64,000 nt of DNA, taken from contig NZ_CP068046.1 of NCBI RefSeq assembly GCF_016698665.1, positions 3,348,001-3,412,000 on the forward strand. The letters run 5' to 3'. The first letter of the stretch is position 1; every line of letters begins with the position of its first letter. The position numbers and the translations under genes were made by a program. Below, in pieces: positions 8,456 to 16,927 of this stretch. Under the pieces are notes generated by a model. It worked only from the letters and a program-made list of their open reading frames with translations, had not been told where the DNA came from and ran no database searches. The stretch comes from Devosia rhizoryzae. GTDB lineage: Bacteria; Pseudomonadota; Alphaproteobacteria; Rhizobiales; Devosiaceae.

Positions 8456-9228
8456 CGCCGCACAGCCGGGGTCTCGATCGTCAGCCCGTTGCTGCGCCAG
8501 CGTTCGAAGACTTCGAGGTCGATATAGTCCTGCGATCCCGCCGCATAAGGCTCGGCGCGCACCGCCTCGTTGCACCAGGCGAACATGCGGTGGGTCGATC
8601 CCATGGTCTGCCAGAGATTGCGGTAGATGGGAAAACCATTGGTCTGCCCCTCGCTGATCGGCTCGGCCCGCAAATGGTTGCCGACATTGTCTTCGTGGCA
8701 ATTGGCGCAGGAAAGGTTGAGCTGTCCGCGGCGCTGGTAGAAGAACGCTCGCCCACGCTCCAGGGACTCGGCGGCCGGCCCGACAACCGCAAGCGAAATC
8801 GGCAGACCTGCAGATTGGTTGGAGACAAAGGCCGTCAGCGACAGCAGGTCTTCGGACTCGTAAGGAAGGGGCTCGGCTCCCTGCCGCGCCGAGCGGCACT
8901 GGTTGATCTGCCCTTCGATATTGACCATGCGGCCAAGTTCTTCGGAATAGGCAGGATAGCGCGGCGCCACCCCGCGCATCGAGACGCTCGCGTCGCCATG
9001 GCAATCGGCGCAGGACCGGTTGCTGGTTCCCGCCGCCGTCTCCCAGAGCGTTGCGCCCTGGTCCACCCAAAGGAGGCCGGGATTGGCAAAATCATCGTCC
9101 TGCAGCTGCTGCAATTCCGGGGTCAGGAACGAATAGCCCGAGCGTGGCTCACTGTGCGGCGCTGCATCGACCAGGCCGATAGCGGCAACAAGACCCACAG
9201 CAAGCGCGATCGCCGGGACGAAGTTCAT
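8452..9228 (-). CDS. soxA: Sulfur oxidation c-type cytochrome SoxA
   Basis: A 258-residue exported dihaem cytochrome. A signal peptide (MNFVPAIALAVGLVAAIGL) comes first, then haem motifs CADCH and CANCH, and the SoxA C-terminal pattern MFAWCNEAVRAEPYAAGS whose cysteine is the axial ligand in known SoxAX. SoxA with SoxX joins the sulfur substrate to the SoxY cysteine. The ATG at 9228 overlaps the soxZ stop (ATGA), giving the best start. It is the last gene of the minus-strand sox operon. Confidence 0.9.
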   Translation of the reverse strand: MNFVPAIALAVGLVAAIGLVDAAPHSEPRSGYSFLTPELQQLQDDDFANPGLLWVDQGATLWETAAGTSNRSCADCHGDASVSMRGVAPRYPAYSEELGRMVNIEGQINQCRSARQGAEPLPYESEDLLSLTAFVSNQSAGLPISLAVVGPAAESLERGRAFFYQRRGQLNLSCANCHEDNVGNHLRAEPISEGQTNGFPIYRNLWQTMGSTHRMFAWCNEAVRAEPYAAGSQDYIDLEVFERWRSNGLTIETPAVRR

Positions 9229-9545
9229 GTCACTTCCAGCGTCTCGCTGGCTTCCGTCACCGTGCCATGCTGGTCCTGCCACCAGAAATCGACCGGGCCG
9301 GTCTTTGTCGCTTTGAGGTAAAACGAAAAATACGGATTGGCCGACAGCCCCGGCTCGAGCTGGACGCGGAAAATCTCCTGCCCGTCATAGGTGCAAGCAA
9401 ATTCAGTGACGATGTCGACCGGGATCGCGGTGCCTTGCGAGTTGAGCCGAAAGCCGTTTTCCATCGGATGCTGGATAATGGCGCGGATCTCGATGATGTC
9501 GCCGGCCTTGGCCGTCTTGGGAACGCGAATGCGGGTATTGGGCAT
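9225..9545 (-). CDS. soxZ: Sulfur carrier subunit SoxZ
   Basis: A 106-residue immunoglobulin-fold protein with the SoxZ pattern: RIRVPKTAKAGDIIEIRAII, HPMENGFR, then a C-terminal FWWQDQHG. It pairs with SoxY in the periplasm and has no signal peptide, as expected because it is exported with SoxY. The SD AGGAGG overlaps the soxY stop just before the ATG at 9545. Confidence 0.92.
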   Translation of the reverse strand: MPNTRIRVPKTAKAGDIIEIRAIIQHPMENGFRLNSQGTAIPVDIVTEFACTYDGQEIFRVQLEPGLSANPYFSFYLKATKTGPVDFWWQDQHGTVTEASETLEVT

Positions 9546-9553
9546 CGTGCCTC

Positions 9554-10015
9554 CTAGAACCGGATCTGGAGGGTGTCGCAGGCACCCACCGTGACGAGGA
9601 CGCGCGATTGCGCCTGCCACACCGAGCCGTCGCTCATTTCCGCCATGACCAGCACATCCTGCGTGCCGTTGAGGCGAATATTGGTGCTGAATTGCGCCTT
9701 GGGCGCGGCGGGGCCGAAGTTCATGGTGGCCAGCAACGCGCGCGGATTGCGGGTCGAGAGCATGACCACGCGCCTGACCCGGTCGGTCTCCGTCATGGGG
9801 CTATCGACCAGGACCTGGATCGGCACCGTATTGCCGGTTTCAGCCAGCGGCGGCAGCACCATGGTGATGCGCCCGTCCTGGCGCGGCGCGTCGCCGAATA
9901 GCTCGCTGACCGCTTGTGCCACCAATTCGTCATCGGCGCGCACCGGCACAGCAACAAGCGCCAGGGTGGCAACCAGTCCGGTCAGCACGGTGCGGCGGTT
10001 CGGGGCGGGGCTCAT
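9554..10015 (-). CDS. soxY: SoxY-type sulfur carrier with non-canonical C-terminus
   Basis: A 153-residue exported protein beginning MSPAPNRRTVLTGLVATLA, a twin-arginine-type signal. The body matches SoxY, including VAQAVSELFG, a central VPIQVLVDSPM and NPRALLATMNFGP. In canonical SoxY the chain ends in GGCGG and the cysteine swings substrates between enzymes. Here the tail is VGACDTLQIRF: the cysteine (about residue 146) is kept, but the flanking glycines are replaced and seven residues follow. There is no sign of a frameshift: the reading frame is closed by a normal stop and soxZ follows 8 nt later. Either a diverged SoxY or a SoxY-like carrier with another cargo. Confidence 0.82.
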   Translation of the reverse strand: MSPAPNRRTVLTGLVATLALVAVPVRADDELVAQAVSELFGDAPRQDGRITMVLPPLAETGNTVPIQVLVDSPMTETDRVRRVVMLSTRNPRALLATMNFGPAAPKAQFSTNIRLNGTQDVLVMAEMSDGSVWQAQSRVLVTVGACDTLQIRF

Positions 10016-10025
10016 GACGGGCGGC

Positions 10026-10460
10026 TCATTTCAAGGTCAGCAAAAAGGCGATGAGGTCTTCGACCTCTTGCGCATCAAGGATCGGCTTGCCCGCATATCG
10101 TGGATCGACGCGGGTAAAGCCCTCAGTAGAATGATAGGCGGGCATAAGCGTGTCCGGCGCAATCACCCGCGGATCAACAATGCGTTGACGCAGCTCGCCT
10201 TCGCTCAGCCGCGAGCCCACGCCATCGAGCGAGGGCCCAATGTCGCCGGACGAGCCCGGCGTCAGCTCCGGAATGGTCACGTCATGGCAGATCAGGCAAT
10301 TGCCCATGTCGGAATTGACCGCCACCGCCTTGCCCCGCGCCGCATCGCCCGGCACCGCGGTCAGCGGCTCGGCGATCTCCTGCGCCCCGGCAGAAGCGCC
10401 GAGTGCTGTCAGCATCAAAATGGCTAGCCGAACATTTCGGCGGTGATGGTGTCGTACCAT
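10026..10460 (-). CDS. soxX: Sulfur oxidation c-type cytochrome SoxX
   Basis: A 144-residue exported monohaem cytochrome. After a signal peptide ending ASAGAQ come the haem site CLICH (near residue 50), [20 protein letters not shown], and a likely methionine ligand in [25 protein letters not shown] closes the protein. This layout is specific to SoxX, the partner of SoxA. The start at 10460 overlaps soxF by 37 nt; the alternative ATG at 10415 would leave too short a signal peptide. Confidence 0.88.
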   Translation of the reverse strand: MVRHHHRRNVRLAILMLTALGASAGAQEIAEPLTAVPGDAARGKAVAVNSDMGNCLICHDVTIPELTPGSSGDIGPSLDGVGSRLSEGELRQRIVDPRVIAPDTLMPAYHSTEGFTRVDPRYAGKPILDAQEVEDLIAFLLTLK

Positions 10461-11692
10461 GCGTGCGTGTACTCTGCCTCCAGCGCGTGCTGCTCCAGCG
10501 AAGCCTCCAGTGGGGTGGTGCGCCCATCGGTATAGACCCCGGTGAGCGCTCCGTCGGTCACGGCAAAAACATCCGAGATCGAAAAGCCGTAATCGGCATC
10601 GGCGAGGCTATAGCAGACATTGATCAGCTTGCTCGGCACCGGCTCAGTCCCCGCAATCGCGGCAAGAATGGCCGCCCCACAGGCCTTGGCCTGGCTGTTG
10701 GCGCTGAACCCCGACTTGGGCATGCCGCCAGCGATCGAGGCGTCGCCCAGAACATAGATGTCCGGATGAACCGCCGACTCGAATGTCACCGGATCCACCG
10801 TGCAATAGCCCTGTCCGGCATCGAGCCCCGAGCTGATGGCGATCTCGCCGGCGCGCTGGGCGGGGATAATGTTCGCGACGTCGGGCTGGTAATCGTCGAA
10901 GCTGGTCGAGACGGTCATCGTCGAAGGATCGACGCTCATCACGAGGCCCGATTGCGAACCGGGGATCCATTCCACCATGCCGGGATAAAGGCGCTCCCAG
11001 GCCTCCTCAAACAAGGGCTGCTTGGAGAAGGTCTCGTTGGCGTCGAGGATCAGGACCTTCGACTTCGGCTTGTTGCGCGACAGGTAATCGGCGATCAGCG
11101 AAGCGCGCTCGTAAGGCCCCGGCGGGCAGCGGAAGGGTGGCGCCGGCACGCCGATCACCACGACGCCGCCGTCATCCATGGCTTCAAGCTGCGACCGCAA
11201 AAGCGTGGTCTGCGCCCCGGCCTGCCAGGCATGCGGCATGATCTGCGCTGCCTCTTGGTCATAGCCTTCCACGCTCCCCCAGATCATCTGCACGCCCGGC
11301 GAGACCACGAGGAAATCGTAGGACAGCACATCCCCACCCGTGAGGGTAACGCTCTTGCCCTCCGGATCGATCGAGGCCGCCGTGTCATGCACGACCTCGA
11401 CCCCGGCGGCGCGAACGCCATCATAGCCGAAGGTGATCTGGTCCATGTCCCAGAGTCCGGCAATGACGCCATTGCTCGAGGGGCAGGTGACGAATTCGGT
11501 ATCCCGCTCCACCAGCGTTACCGCAAGATCGGGACTGTGGCGCTTGAGATAGCGCACCAGCGACGTGCCGCCAAAGCCACCGCCGATGACCACGATCCTG
11601 GCCGCGCTGGCGCCGTGGGCCGGTCCGATCAAGGCTGGCATGGCAAGGAGGGCAGATGCGCCCGAAACGAACTGGCGACGGGAGAGCGTCAT
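10424..11692 (-). CDS. soxF: Flavocytochrome c sulfide dehydrogenase flavoprotein subunit (SoxF/FccB)
   Basis: A 422-residue FAD protein. A Tat signal ([19 protein letters not shown]) precedes the FAD-binding [16 protein letters not shown]. Three cysteines sit where FccB has its covalent-FAD and redox-disulfide cysteines: [22 protein letters not shown] and [12 protein letters not shown]. The C-terminus has [10 protein letters not shown] and the FCSD dimerisation region. The enzyme oxidises sulfide or persulfide sulfur and passes electrons to its cytochrome partner, which is encoded immediately upstream with a 4-nt overlap. Confidence 0.9.
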   Translation of the reverse strand: MTLSRRQFVSGASALLAMPALIGPAHGASAARIVVIGGGFGGTSLVRYLKRHSPDLAVTLVERDTEFVTCPSSNGVIAGLWDMDQITFGYDGVRAAGVEVVHDTAASIDPEGKSVTLTGGDVLSYDFLVVSPGVQMIWGSVEGYDQEAAQIMPHAWQAGAQTTLLRSQLEAMDDGGVVVIGVPAPPFRCPPGPYERASLIADYLSRNKPKSKVLILDANETFSKQPLFEEAWERLYPGMVEWIPGSQSGLVMSVDPSTMTVSTSFDDYQPDVANIIPAQRAGEIAISSGLDAGQGYCTVDPVTFESAVHPDIYVLGDASIAGGMPKSGFSANSQAKACGAAILAAIAGTEPVPSKLINVCYSLADADYGFSISDVFAVTDGALTGVYTDGRTTPLEASLEQHALEAEYTHAWYDTITAEMFG

Positions 11693-12000
11693 GGCGTTTC
11701 CAATCCACCGAAATAGTTGGCCAAGGCGGCGATCTCGTCATCGCTATAGCCGCGCGCCAGACGGTTCATGATGGTTGCCGGTGCCTTCTGCTCACGAAAG
11801 GCCAGCATCTGCGCCACAAAATCATCGGGGTCGCGGACCGCAATAGCGGGGATCGCGCCGCCGCCGCGCCCGCCGAGTCCGTGGCAGGAGGAGCAGGCAT
11901 CCGCCAGGCGTTCCCCATTCACTGCCTCGTCAGCGATAGCCAGGCTTGGCGAAGCCAATGCCATGGCCAACACGATCCAAAGCACAAGTCGGCTATACAT
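11689..12000 (-). CDS. Monohaem c-type cytochrome, FCSD cytochrome subunit (SoxE/FccA-like)
   Basis: A 103-residue exported cytochrome. A signal peptide (about residues 1-23) precedes haem motif CSSCH near residue 37, [11 protein letters not shown] and a probable methionine ligand in the [15 protein letters not shown] region. Size and pairing with soxF (overlap ATGA) indicate the electron-accepting subunit of flavocytochrome c. It is the first gene of the sox operon, with a good SD (GGTGGAGG) before the ATG at 12000, and faces the iorAB genes across a 252-nt divergent promoter region. Confidence 0.85.
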   Translation of the reverse strand: MYSRLVLWIVLAMALASPSLAIADEAVNGERLADACSSCHGLGGRGGGAIPAIAVRDPDDFVAQMLAFREQKAPATIMNRLARGYSDDEIAALANYFGGLETP

Positions 12001-12109
12001 GCGAACGGTCCTCCACCTCGCGCCATGCTACGTCCGTCTCGACGGATGCGCCAGCGCCTGAATGGATCAAATCTAGCGATATGTTCGCGAAGAAATATCG
12101 GCAGGTGAG

Positions 12110-12128
12110 TAGAGTAAAATTTGCTCTA
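12110..12128. promoter_or_regulatory. 19-bp inverted repeat in the sox/ior divergent promoter region
   Basis: TAGAGTAAAATTTGCTCTA is an inverted repeat of two 9-nt arms with one mismatch around one central base. It lies about midway between soxE (start 12000) and iorA (start 12253), in an unusually AT-rich patch, and overlaps a TATACT hexamer at 12127-12132 that could be a -10 box. A shared operator for both transcripts is plausible; no regulator gene lies beside it. Confidence 0.45.
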
Positions 12129-12252
12129 TACTTGTTCTGCACTTTGTTTGCGCCAGCGCATTTTTCACTCGCACACTAGATTCGTTCTCAGAACGCTTCT
12201 AATCTACTCGTGCAAACCGCCGCATAACGGCGACCTGTTGAGGAGGTGCAAA

Positions 12253-12711
12253 ATGGCTGTTTCATTATCTATTAATGGCGAAATCAAAGAGGTCGACGCC
12301 GACCCGCAGACCCCGCTGCTTTGGGTACTTCGAGATCATCTTAACATGACCGGCACCAAGTTCGGCTGCGGCATCGCCCAGTGCGGCGCCTGCACTGTTC
12401 ATGTCGATGGCGCGGCCGTTCGCTCGTGCCAATATCCGCTCGAAGCCGCGGTCGGAAGCGAGATCAAGACCATCGAGGGCCTCAGCCCCGACAGCTCCCA
12501 TCCGCTCCAGAAATATTGGGTGGAAATGAACGTGCCGCAATGCGGCTATTGCCAATCCGGCATGCTGATGGCTGCTGCGGCTTTGCTCGAAGAGATCCCC
12601 GAGCCGACCGACGAAGACATCGAGGCCTATGTCGACAATATCTGCCGCTGCGGGACCTATACGCGCGTTCGCGCGGCGATCCACAAGGCAGCTGCAGACA
12701 TGAAGGCGTGA
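12253..12711 (+). CDS. (2Fe-2S) subunit of a molybdenum hydroxylase (IorA-like)
   Basis: A 152-residue electron-transfer subunit with two 2Fe-2S sites: the plant-ferredoxin type [14 protein letters not shown] with a fourth cysteine at VRSC, and the second cluster QCGYCQSGM...[10 protein letters not shown]. It closely follows the isoquinoline 1-oxidoreductase alpha / CoxS pattern. SD AGGAGGTG lies 4 nt before the ATG at 12253. It pairs with the next gene, 11 nt downstream. No FAD subunit gene is present, as expected for the Ior/periplasmic aldehyde oxidase group. Confidence 0.9.
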   Translation: MAVSLSINGEIKEVDADPQTPLLWVLRDHLNMTGTKFGCGIAQCGACTVHVDGAAVRSCQYPLEAAVGSEIKTIEGLSPDSSHPLQKYWVEMNVPQCGYCQSGMLMAAAALLEEIPEPTDEDIEAYVDNICRCGTYTRVRAAIHKAAADMKA

Positions 12712-12722
12712 GGAGGCTTGTC

Positions 12723-14981
12723 ATGAACGAGATCGTCAAACTCAACCGCCGCAAATTCCTGATTTCCTCCGCCGCGCTCGGCGGCGCCATGGTCATCGGC
12801 ACCAAGGCCATGGCCGCTTCGGTCGACTCTCAGCCCTGGGACAAGGCCAATGCCTCAGGCTCCGCAGAATTTACCCCCTGGCTCACCATCAATGCCGATG
12901 GCTCGGTGGTGGTCCGTGTCACCGCCGTCGATATCGGGCAGGGGACGCTGACGCAGGTCGCCGGCTATGTTTATGAAGAGCTGTCCCCGGCCTGGGACAT
13001 GATCAAGCCGGAATACGCCTCGACCAATCGCGACTTCCTCGAGAACAATGTCTACTCGACCCCCGGCGGCGCCCTGGCCTATTTCAGCGGTCGCTCCACC
13101 GGCCCGGCACGCATGGACACCTATCTCCAGGTTGCCGCCAGCGCCCGCGAGCGCCTCAAGGCTGCCGCTGCCGCCAAGTGGGGCGTCGATGCTGGCGAGA
13201 TCACCGTCAAGGATGGCGTCATCAGCCATGCCGGCTCAAGCAACAGCGCCCAAATGGGCGAGTTAATCGCCGAGGCAGCCGAGATCGAGCTCGAAGCCGA
13301 GCCCGCGATCAAGGACCAGAGCGAATGGACGTTCCTGGGCAAGAAGGCTCCCGCCAAGGTGCAACTGCCCAAGATCGTCAATGGTACCCTCACCTATGGC
13401 ATCGACGTTCGCCCCGAAGGCATGGTCTATGCGGCCATTCGCCAGTCGCCGGTCATGGGTGGCAAGCTCGTTAGCTATGACGAAGCCGCGATCAAGGACA
13501 TGCCCGGCGTTCTGGCCGTGGTGACGGTCGATCCGGGCGAAAACGTTCCGACCGATCTCACCCCACCGTTCCCGTTCGGCGTCTCGACCGCCCAGCATGC
13601 CGTGGCAGTCATAGCCGAGCATTACTGGCAGGCGCGCACGGCGCTCGATGCCCTGCCGATCGTTTGGGATGACGGTCCGGGTGCCCAGTGGAAGACCACC
13701 GAGCAGATGAACGAGGCCGCCATGGCCGCCGTTCAGCAGACCGGCGCCAAGATCGAGACCAGCGTCGGCGACTTTGAAGCGGTTTTCGCCGATGCCGACG
13801 ATGCCGACATGATCGAAGCGGATTACCTGACGCCCTATTGCGAACAGGCCCCGCTCGAGCCGCTCAACGGCACCTGCCTCGTCACGCCCGATCGGGTCGA
13901 CTTCTGGCACCCGTCGCAGCATTCGCAGATGGCCTACATGGTGGCCGCGGACGAAACCGGCGTCGCGCCGGAAAACGTCTTCTTCCACCAGACCTTTGTG
14001 GGCGGCGGCTTTGGCCGGCGCGTCTTCTCGGACGATGCCCGCATGGTCGTCGCCGTCGCCAAGAAATATCCCGGCAAGCCGGTGCAGGTCATCTGGTCGC
14101 GCGAGGAAGCCACCCGCCAGGGTCGCTATCGCCCGCTGATGGCGGCAAAGCTCAAGGCGTCGCTAGGCGCAGACGGCATGCCGACCGCACTTCTGGGCCG
14201 CATGTCGGGTGGTCCAGGCTTCTTCGTATCGGGCATGCCCGACACGGCGCTGACCGGCATCATGAAGAATGTGCAGATCGAATCTCAGACGGTGCCGTTC
14301 CACATTCTGACCGGCCCCTATCGCGGCCCGGGCTACAACTCCAACGCCTTCTTCGTCGAAACCTTTATCGATGAATGCGCGGTCAAGGCCGGCATTGATC
14401 CGATGGAATACCGGATCAAGCTTTACGGCCAGTGGCCCGATGTCGGCTGGGTCAAGTGCCTCGAAGAGGTCAAGGCCAAGTCCGGCTGGGGCGAAACCCT
14501 GCCCAAGGGCCAGGGCCGCGGCGTTGCCATCGGCAATTGGGGCATGGGCGGCAAGCCTGACGAAGGCACGACGGTCGCAACCGTCGCCAAGGTCGAAGTC
14601 AGCCAGGACGGCGAGCTCAAGATCCTGCAGCTCGACGTTGCTTTTGATACCGGCCGCATCGTCAATGAAGACGCGGTGCGCACCGAGCTCGAGGGCGGCA
14701 CCATGTTCGGCCTCAACATGTCGGTAAACGAAGGGCTCAACATCGAGGATGGCCGCATCGTCGAAGGTAATTTCGACGAGTACCCGATGATCCGCATGGC
14801 CGACCTGCCGACGCAGATCAACGTGCACTTTGGTGGCCTCACCAATGCGCCGCGCTTCTTCGAAATCGGCGAACCGCCCACCGGCGTTGTCGGTCCTGCG
14901 GTTGGCAATGCGATCTTCCAGGCAACCGGCAAGCGCATTCGCAGCACGCCGTTCCGCCTGCACGATCTGAGCTGGAGCTAA
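12723..14981 (+). CDS. Molybdopterin-binding subunit of a Tat-exported molybdenum hydroxylase (IorB-like)
   Basis: A 752-residue catalytic subunit of the xanthine dehydrogenase superfamily, single-chain aldehyde oxidase type. The N-terminus NRRKFLISSAALGGAMVIG is a twin-arginine signal, so the enzyme is probably periplasmic. Further on are VDIGQGTLTQV, the FVGGGFGRRVFSDDA cofactor loop and a C-terminal EIGEPPTGVVGPAVGNAI region holding the active-site glutamate. Known relatives oxidise N-heterocycles or aldehydes and give electrons to a c-type cytochrome. XdhC and MocA homologues at 6.9-8.5 kb probably mature it. The substrate is unknown. Confidence 0.88.
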   Translation: MNEIVKLNRRKFLISSAALGGAMVIGTKAMAASVDSQPWDKANASGSAEFTPWLTINADGSVVVRVTAVDIGQGTLTQVAGYVYEELSPAWDMIKPEYASTNRDFLENNVYSTPGGALAYFSGRSTGPARMDTYLQVAASARERLKAAAAAKWGVDAGEITVKDGVISHAGSSNSAQMGELIAEAAEIELEAEPAIKDQSEWTFLGKKAPAKVQLPKIVNGTLTYGIDVRPEGMVYAAIRQSPVMGGKLVSYDEAAIKDMPGVLAVVTVDPGENVPTDLTPPFPFGVSTAQHAVAVIAEHYWQARTALDALPIVWDDGPGAQWKTTEQMNEAAMAAVQQTGAKIETSVGDFEAVFADADDADMIEADYLTPYCEQAPLEPLNGTCLVTPDRVDFWHPSQHSQMAYMVAADETGVAPENVFFHQTFVGGGFGRRVFSDDARMVVAVAKKYPGKPVQVIWSREEATRQGRYRPLMAAKLKASLGADGMPTALLGRMSGGPGFFVSGMPDTALTGIMKNVQIESQTVPFHILTGPYRGPGYNSNAFFVETFIDECAVKAGIDPMEYRIKLYGQWPDVGWVKCLEEVKAKSGWGETLPKGQGRGVAIGNWGMGGKPDEGTTVATVAKVEVSQDGELKILQLDVAFDTGRIVNEDAVRTELEGGTMFGLNMSVNEGLNIEDGRIVEGNFDEYPMIRMADLPTQINVHFGGLTNAPRFFEIGEPPTGVVGPAVGNAIFQATGKRIRSTPFRLHDLSWS

Positions 14982-15000
14982 GCGCTCTCAAAGTATTAGG

Positions 15001-15027
15001 CCGGCAGCATCGTGCTGCCGGCTTTTT
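15001..15027 (+). terminator. Intrinsic terminator after iorB
   Basis: A perfect 9-bp stem (CCGGCAGCA with TGCTGCCGG, 3-nt loop) is followed by CTTTTT, 20 nt after the iorB stop. Confidence 0.85.
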
Positions 15028-15107
15028 CATGACCTGACTTTGTGCTGGAACCTCGCGGTCACCGGGCAATTGTCCAAGCAACGCAACTTTCATTCCGAGG
15101 TCTGCAA

Positions 15108-15539
15108 ATGCTTGTCGCACGAAACGCCATGTTCGCCGTCAGTCTTGGTTTGATGCTGGCCGGCCTTCCTCAACTGGCGATCGCCCAGGTCGACCCCAAT
15201 ACACCTGCCGGTGTTCAGGACGCTGCTCCCGCCGGCGGCCTCACCGTCCAGGAAGGCGTCACCACCGAAGCCACCAAATGCCCGGATGGCTCCGAGCCGG
15301 TTCTCAACGACGGCATGGCCGGCACCACGGAGTCGCCCGCAGAGCCCACGGCGGAAGCCGATCAAGCACCGACCGAAACCTCCGTGACCGTTCCCGCTAG
15401 CGAAACCCTGGCGGAGGACGAAAACCCGGCCGGTGAAAACGAGCCCTATCTTTGCCCCGACACGGACTCGCAAACCACTGGCGCTGACGCCGACAGCGAA
15501 GACGCGGTAAAAGGCCCGGTGACCCCCTCGACCAACTAG
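15108..15539 (+). CDS. Small secreted acidic protein, unknown function
   Basis: A 143-residue protein I do not recognise. Residues 1-26 form a clear signal peptide (LVARNAMFAVSLGLMLAGL... AIAQ). The mature part is rich in Pro, Thr, Glu, Asp and Ala, strongly acidic and probably disordered. It has only two cysteines, in TKCPDGSEPV and YLCPDTDS, which could form one disulfide between two C-P-D motifs. It sits alone between iorB and nrdI. The start at 15108 gives the best signal peptide; 15129 is possible. Confidence 0.65.
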   Translation: MLVARNAMFAVSLGLMLAGLPQLAIAQVDPNTPAGVQDAAPAGGLTVQEGVTTEATKCPDGSEPVLNDGMAGTTESPAEPTAEADQAPTETSVTVPASETLAEDENPAGENEPYLCPDTDSQTTGADADSEDAVKGPVTPSTN

Positions 15540-15562
15540 CGGCGCCTCCGACGCGAGCAGAC

Positions 15563-15589
15563 CTCCGGCCCATCATTGACGGGCCGGAG
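15563..15589 (+). terminator. Perfect 9-bp hairpin after the secreted-protein gene
   Basis: CTCCGGCCC pairs with GGGCCGGAG across a 9-nt loop, 23 nt after the stop. No T-run follows, so this may be a weak or Rho-assisted terminator or an mRNA-end stabiliser. Confidence 0.4.
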
Positions 15590-15614
15590 TGAATCGACCA
15601 ACGCTGCCGCCCTG

Positions 15615-16061
15615 ATGGCAAACCTCGTCTACTACTCGTCCAGCTCTGAAAACACGCATCGCTTCGTGCAAAAGCTCGGTATGCCGAGCACGCGGCTGCC
15701 GGTCGATGCCGCGTCGGAGCCGCCGATGGTCGACGAACCCTTCGTCCTCGTGCTGCCCACCTATGGGGGCGGCGACGGTAAGGGCGCGGTGCCCAAGCCG
15801 GTTATCCGCTTTCTCAACAACAAGACCAATCGCGAGTTGATCCGCGGCGTCATCGCGGCCGGCAACACCAATTTCGGCACCGGCTATGCCCTAGCCGGCG
15901 ACATCGTGGCGCAAAAATGCGCCGTGCCGCTGCTTTATCGCTTCGAGCTTTTGGGTACGGCGGAAGACGTCGTCGCGGTCAGGGACGGGCTCGCCCGTTT
16001 CTGGGCTCAGACCGGCTCGGGCACGATGGTTGCGACGATGGACGCATCCAAGGCCTCGTAA
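15615..16061 (+). CDS. nrdI: NrdI-like flavodoxin (class Ib ribonucleotide reductase maturation)
   Basis: A 148-residue flavodoxin with the NrdI pattern: [17 protein letters not shown] (FMN phosphate loop), [17 protein letters not shown], and [14 protein letters not shown] near residue 83. NrdI supplies oxidant to assemble the dimanganese-tyrosyl cofactor of NrdF. Usually it is part of nrdHIEF; here no nrdH, nrdE or nrdF is nearby. The 3' end overlaps the convergent prpB gene by 55 nt, so the last 18 codons are read on both strands. Confidence 0.8.
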   Translation: MANLVYYSSSSENTHRFVQKLGMPSTRLPVDAASEPPMVDEPFVLVLPTYGGGDGKGAVPKPVIRFLNNKTNRELIRGVIAAGNTNFGTGYALAGDIVAQKCAVPLLYRFELLGTAEDVVAVRDGLARFWAQTGSGTMVATMDASKAS

Positions 16062-16918
16062 TCGGCCAGGCCGATCTTTTCGTAAAGCTCGGCACGGGTC
16101 TGCATTTCTCCGACTATGGCCTGGGTCGAGCCATCGCGGGCCAGCGTTGCATAAAGCTTTTCCTGCGCCTTGTTGGCGACGCGCAGCGACGACACCGGCC
16201 AGATCACCATGCGATAGCCCATGGCTTCGAATTCGCTGGCGGTAAAGAACGGCGTGCGGCCGAACTCGGTCATATTGGCAAGGAGCGGGACGCCGGGCAT
16301 GCGGGCGGCAAATTCGCGGAACATGTCGGCCGTAGTCAGCGCCTCGGGGAAGATCGCGTCGGCGCCCGCTTCCATATACATCTTGGCGCGGGCAACGGCG
16401 CCGTCCATGCCTTCGCTCGCTGCCGCATCGGTACGAGCGACGATATAAAGATGACGGCGCGCCCGGGCGGCAGCGGCGACCTTGGCGGCCATGTCATGGG
16501 CCGTCGCGAGCTTCTTATCGTTGAGATGGCCGCATTTTTTGGGCAGCAACTGGTCTTCGATATGGACGGCGCCGGCGCCGGCATCCTCAAATGTGCGCAC
16601 CATATGCATGACGTTGAGCGCTTCGCCATAACCGGTATCGCCATCGACAAGCAGCGGCAGTCCGCTCGACCGTGCGATCTGGCGGATGAAGAAGCTCACT
16701 TCATCGACGGTGATGATCCCAAGATCGGGCAGGCCCATCGAGGCGGTCATCGCGGCGCCCGAAAGGTAGAGCGCCTCGAAGCCCGCCGCCTTGGCCTGGA
16801 GGCTTGCCATGCCATTATGGGCGCCGGGAAGCTTCAAGATGCCGCCGCGTTCAATCAGGGCGCGGAAACGTTCGCCGGCTGGGGCGGTGGGGAGGTCAGC
16901 GGAAACGAGATAGGGCAT
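16007..16918 (-). CDS. prpB: Methylisocitrate lyase
   Basis: A 303-residue isocitrate-lyase/PEP-mutase family protein. The PrpB active-site loop KKCGH (near residue 127) is present, after [20 protein letters not shown] and [22 protein letters not shown] and the [18 protein letters not shown] stretch are family-typical. It cleaves 2-methylisocitrate to pyruvate and succinate. It follows prpC by 9 nt in a two-gene operon. Its 3' end overlaps nrdI. Confidence 0.88.
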   Translation of the reverse strand: MPYLVSADLPTAPAGERFRALIERGGILKLPGAHNGMASLQAKAAGFEALYLSGAAMTASMGLPDLGIITVDEVSFFIRQIARSSGLPLLVDGDTGYGEALNVMHMVRTFEDAGAGAVHIEDQLLPKKCGHLNDKKLATAHDMAAKVAAAARARRHLYIVARTDAAASEGMDGAVARAKMYMEAGADAIFPEALTTADMFREFAARMPGVPLLANMTEFGRTPFFTASEFEAMGYRMVIWPVSSLRVANKAQEKLYATLARDGSTQAIVGEMQTRAELYEKIGLADYEALDASIVATIVPEPV

Positions 16919-16927
16919 CGGTGTGTC

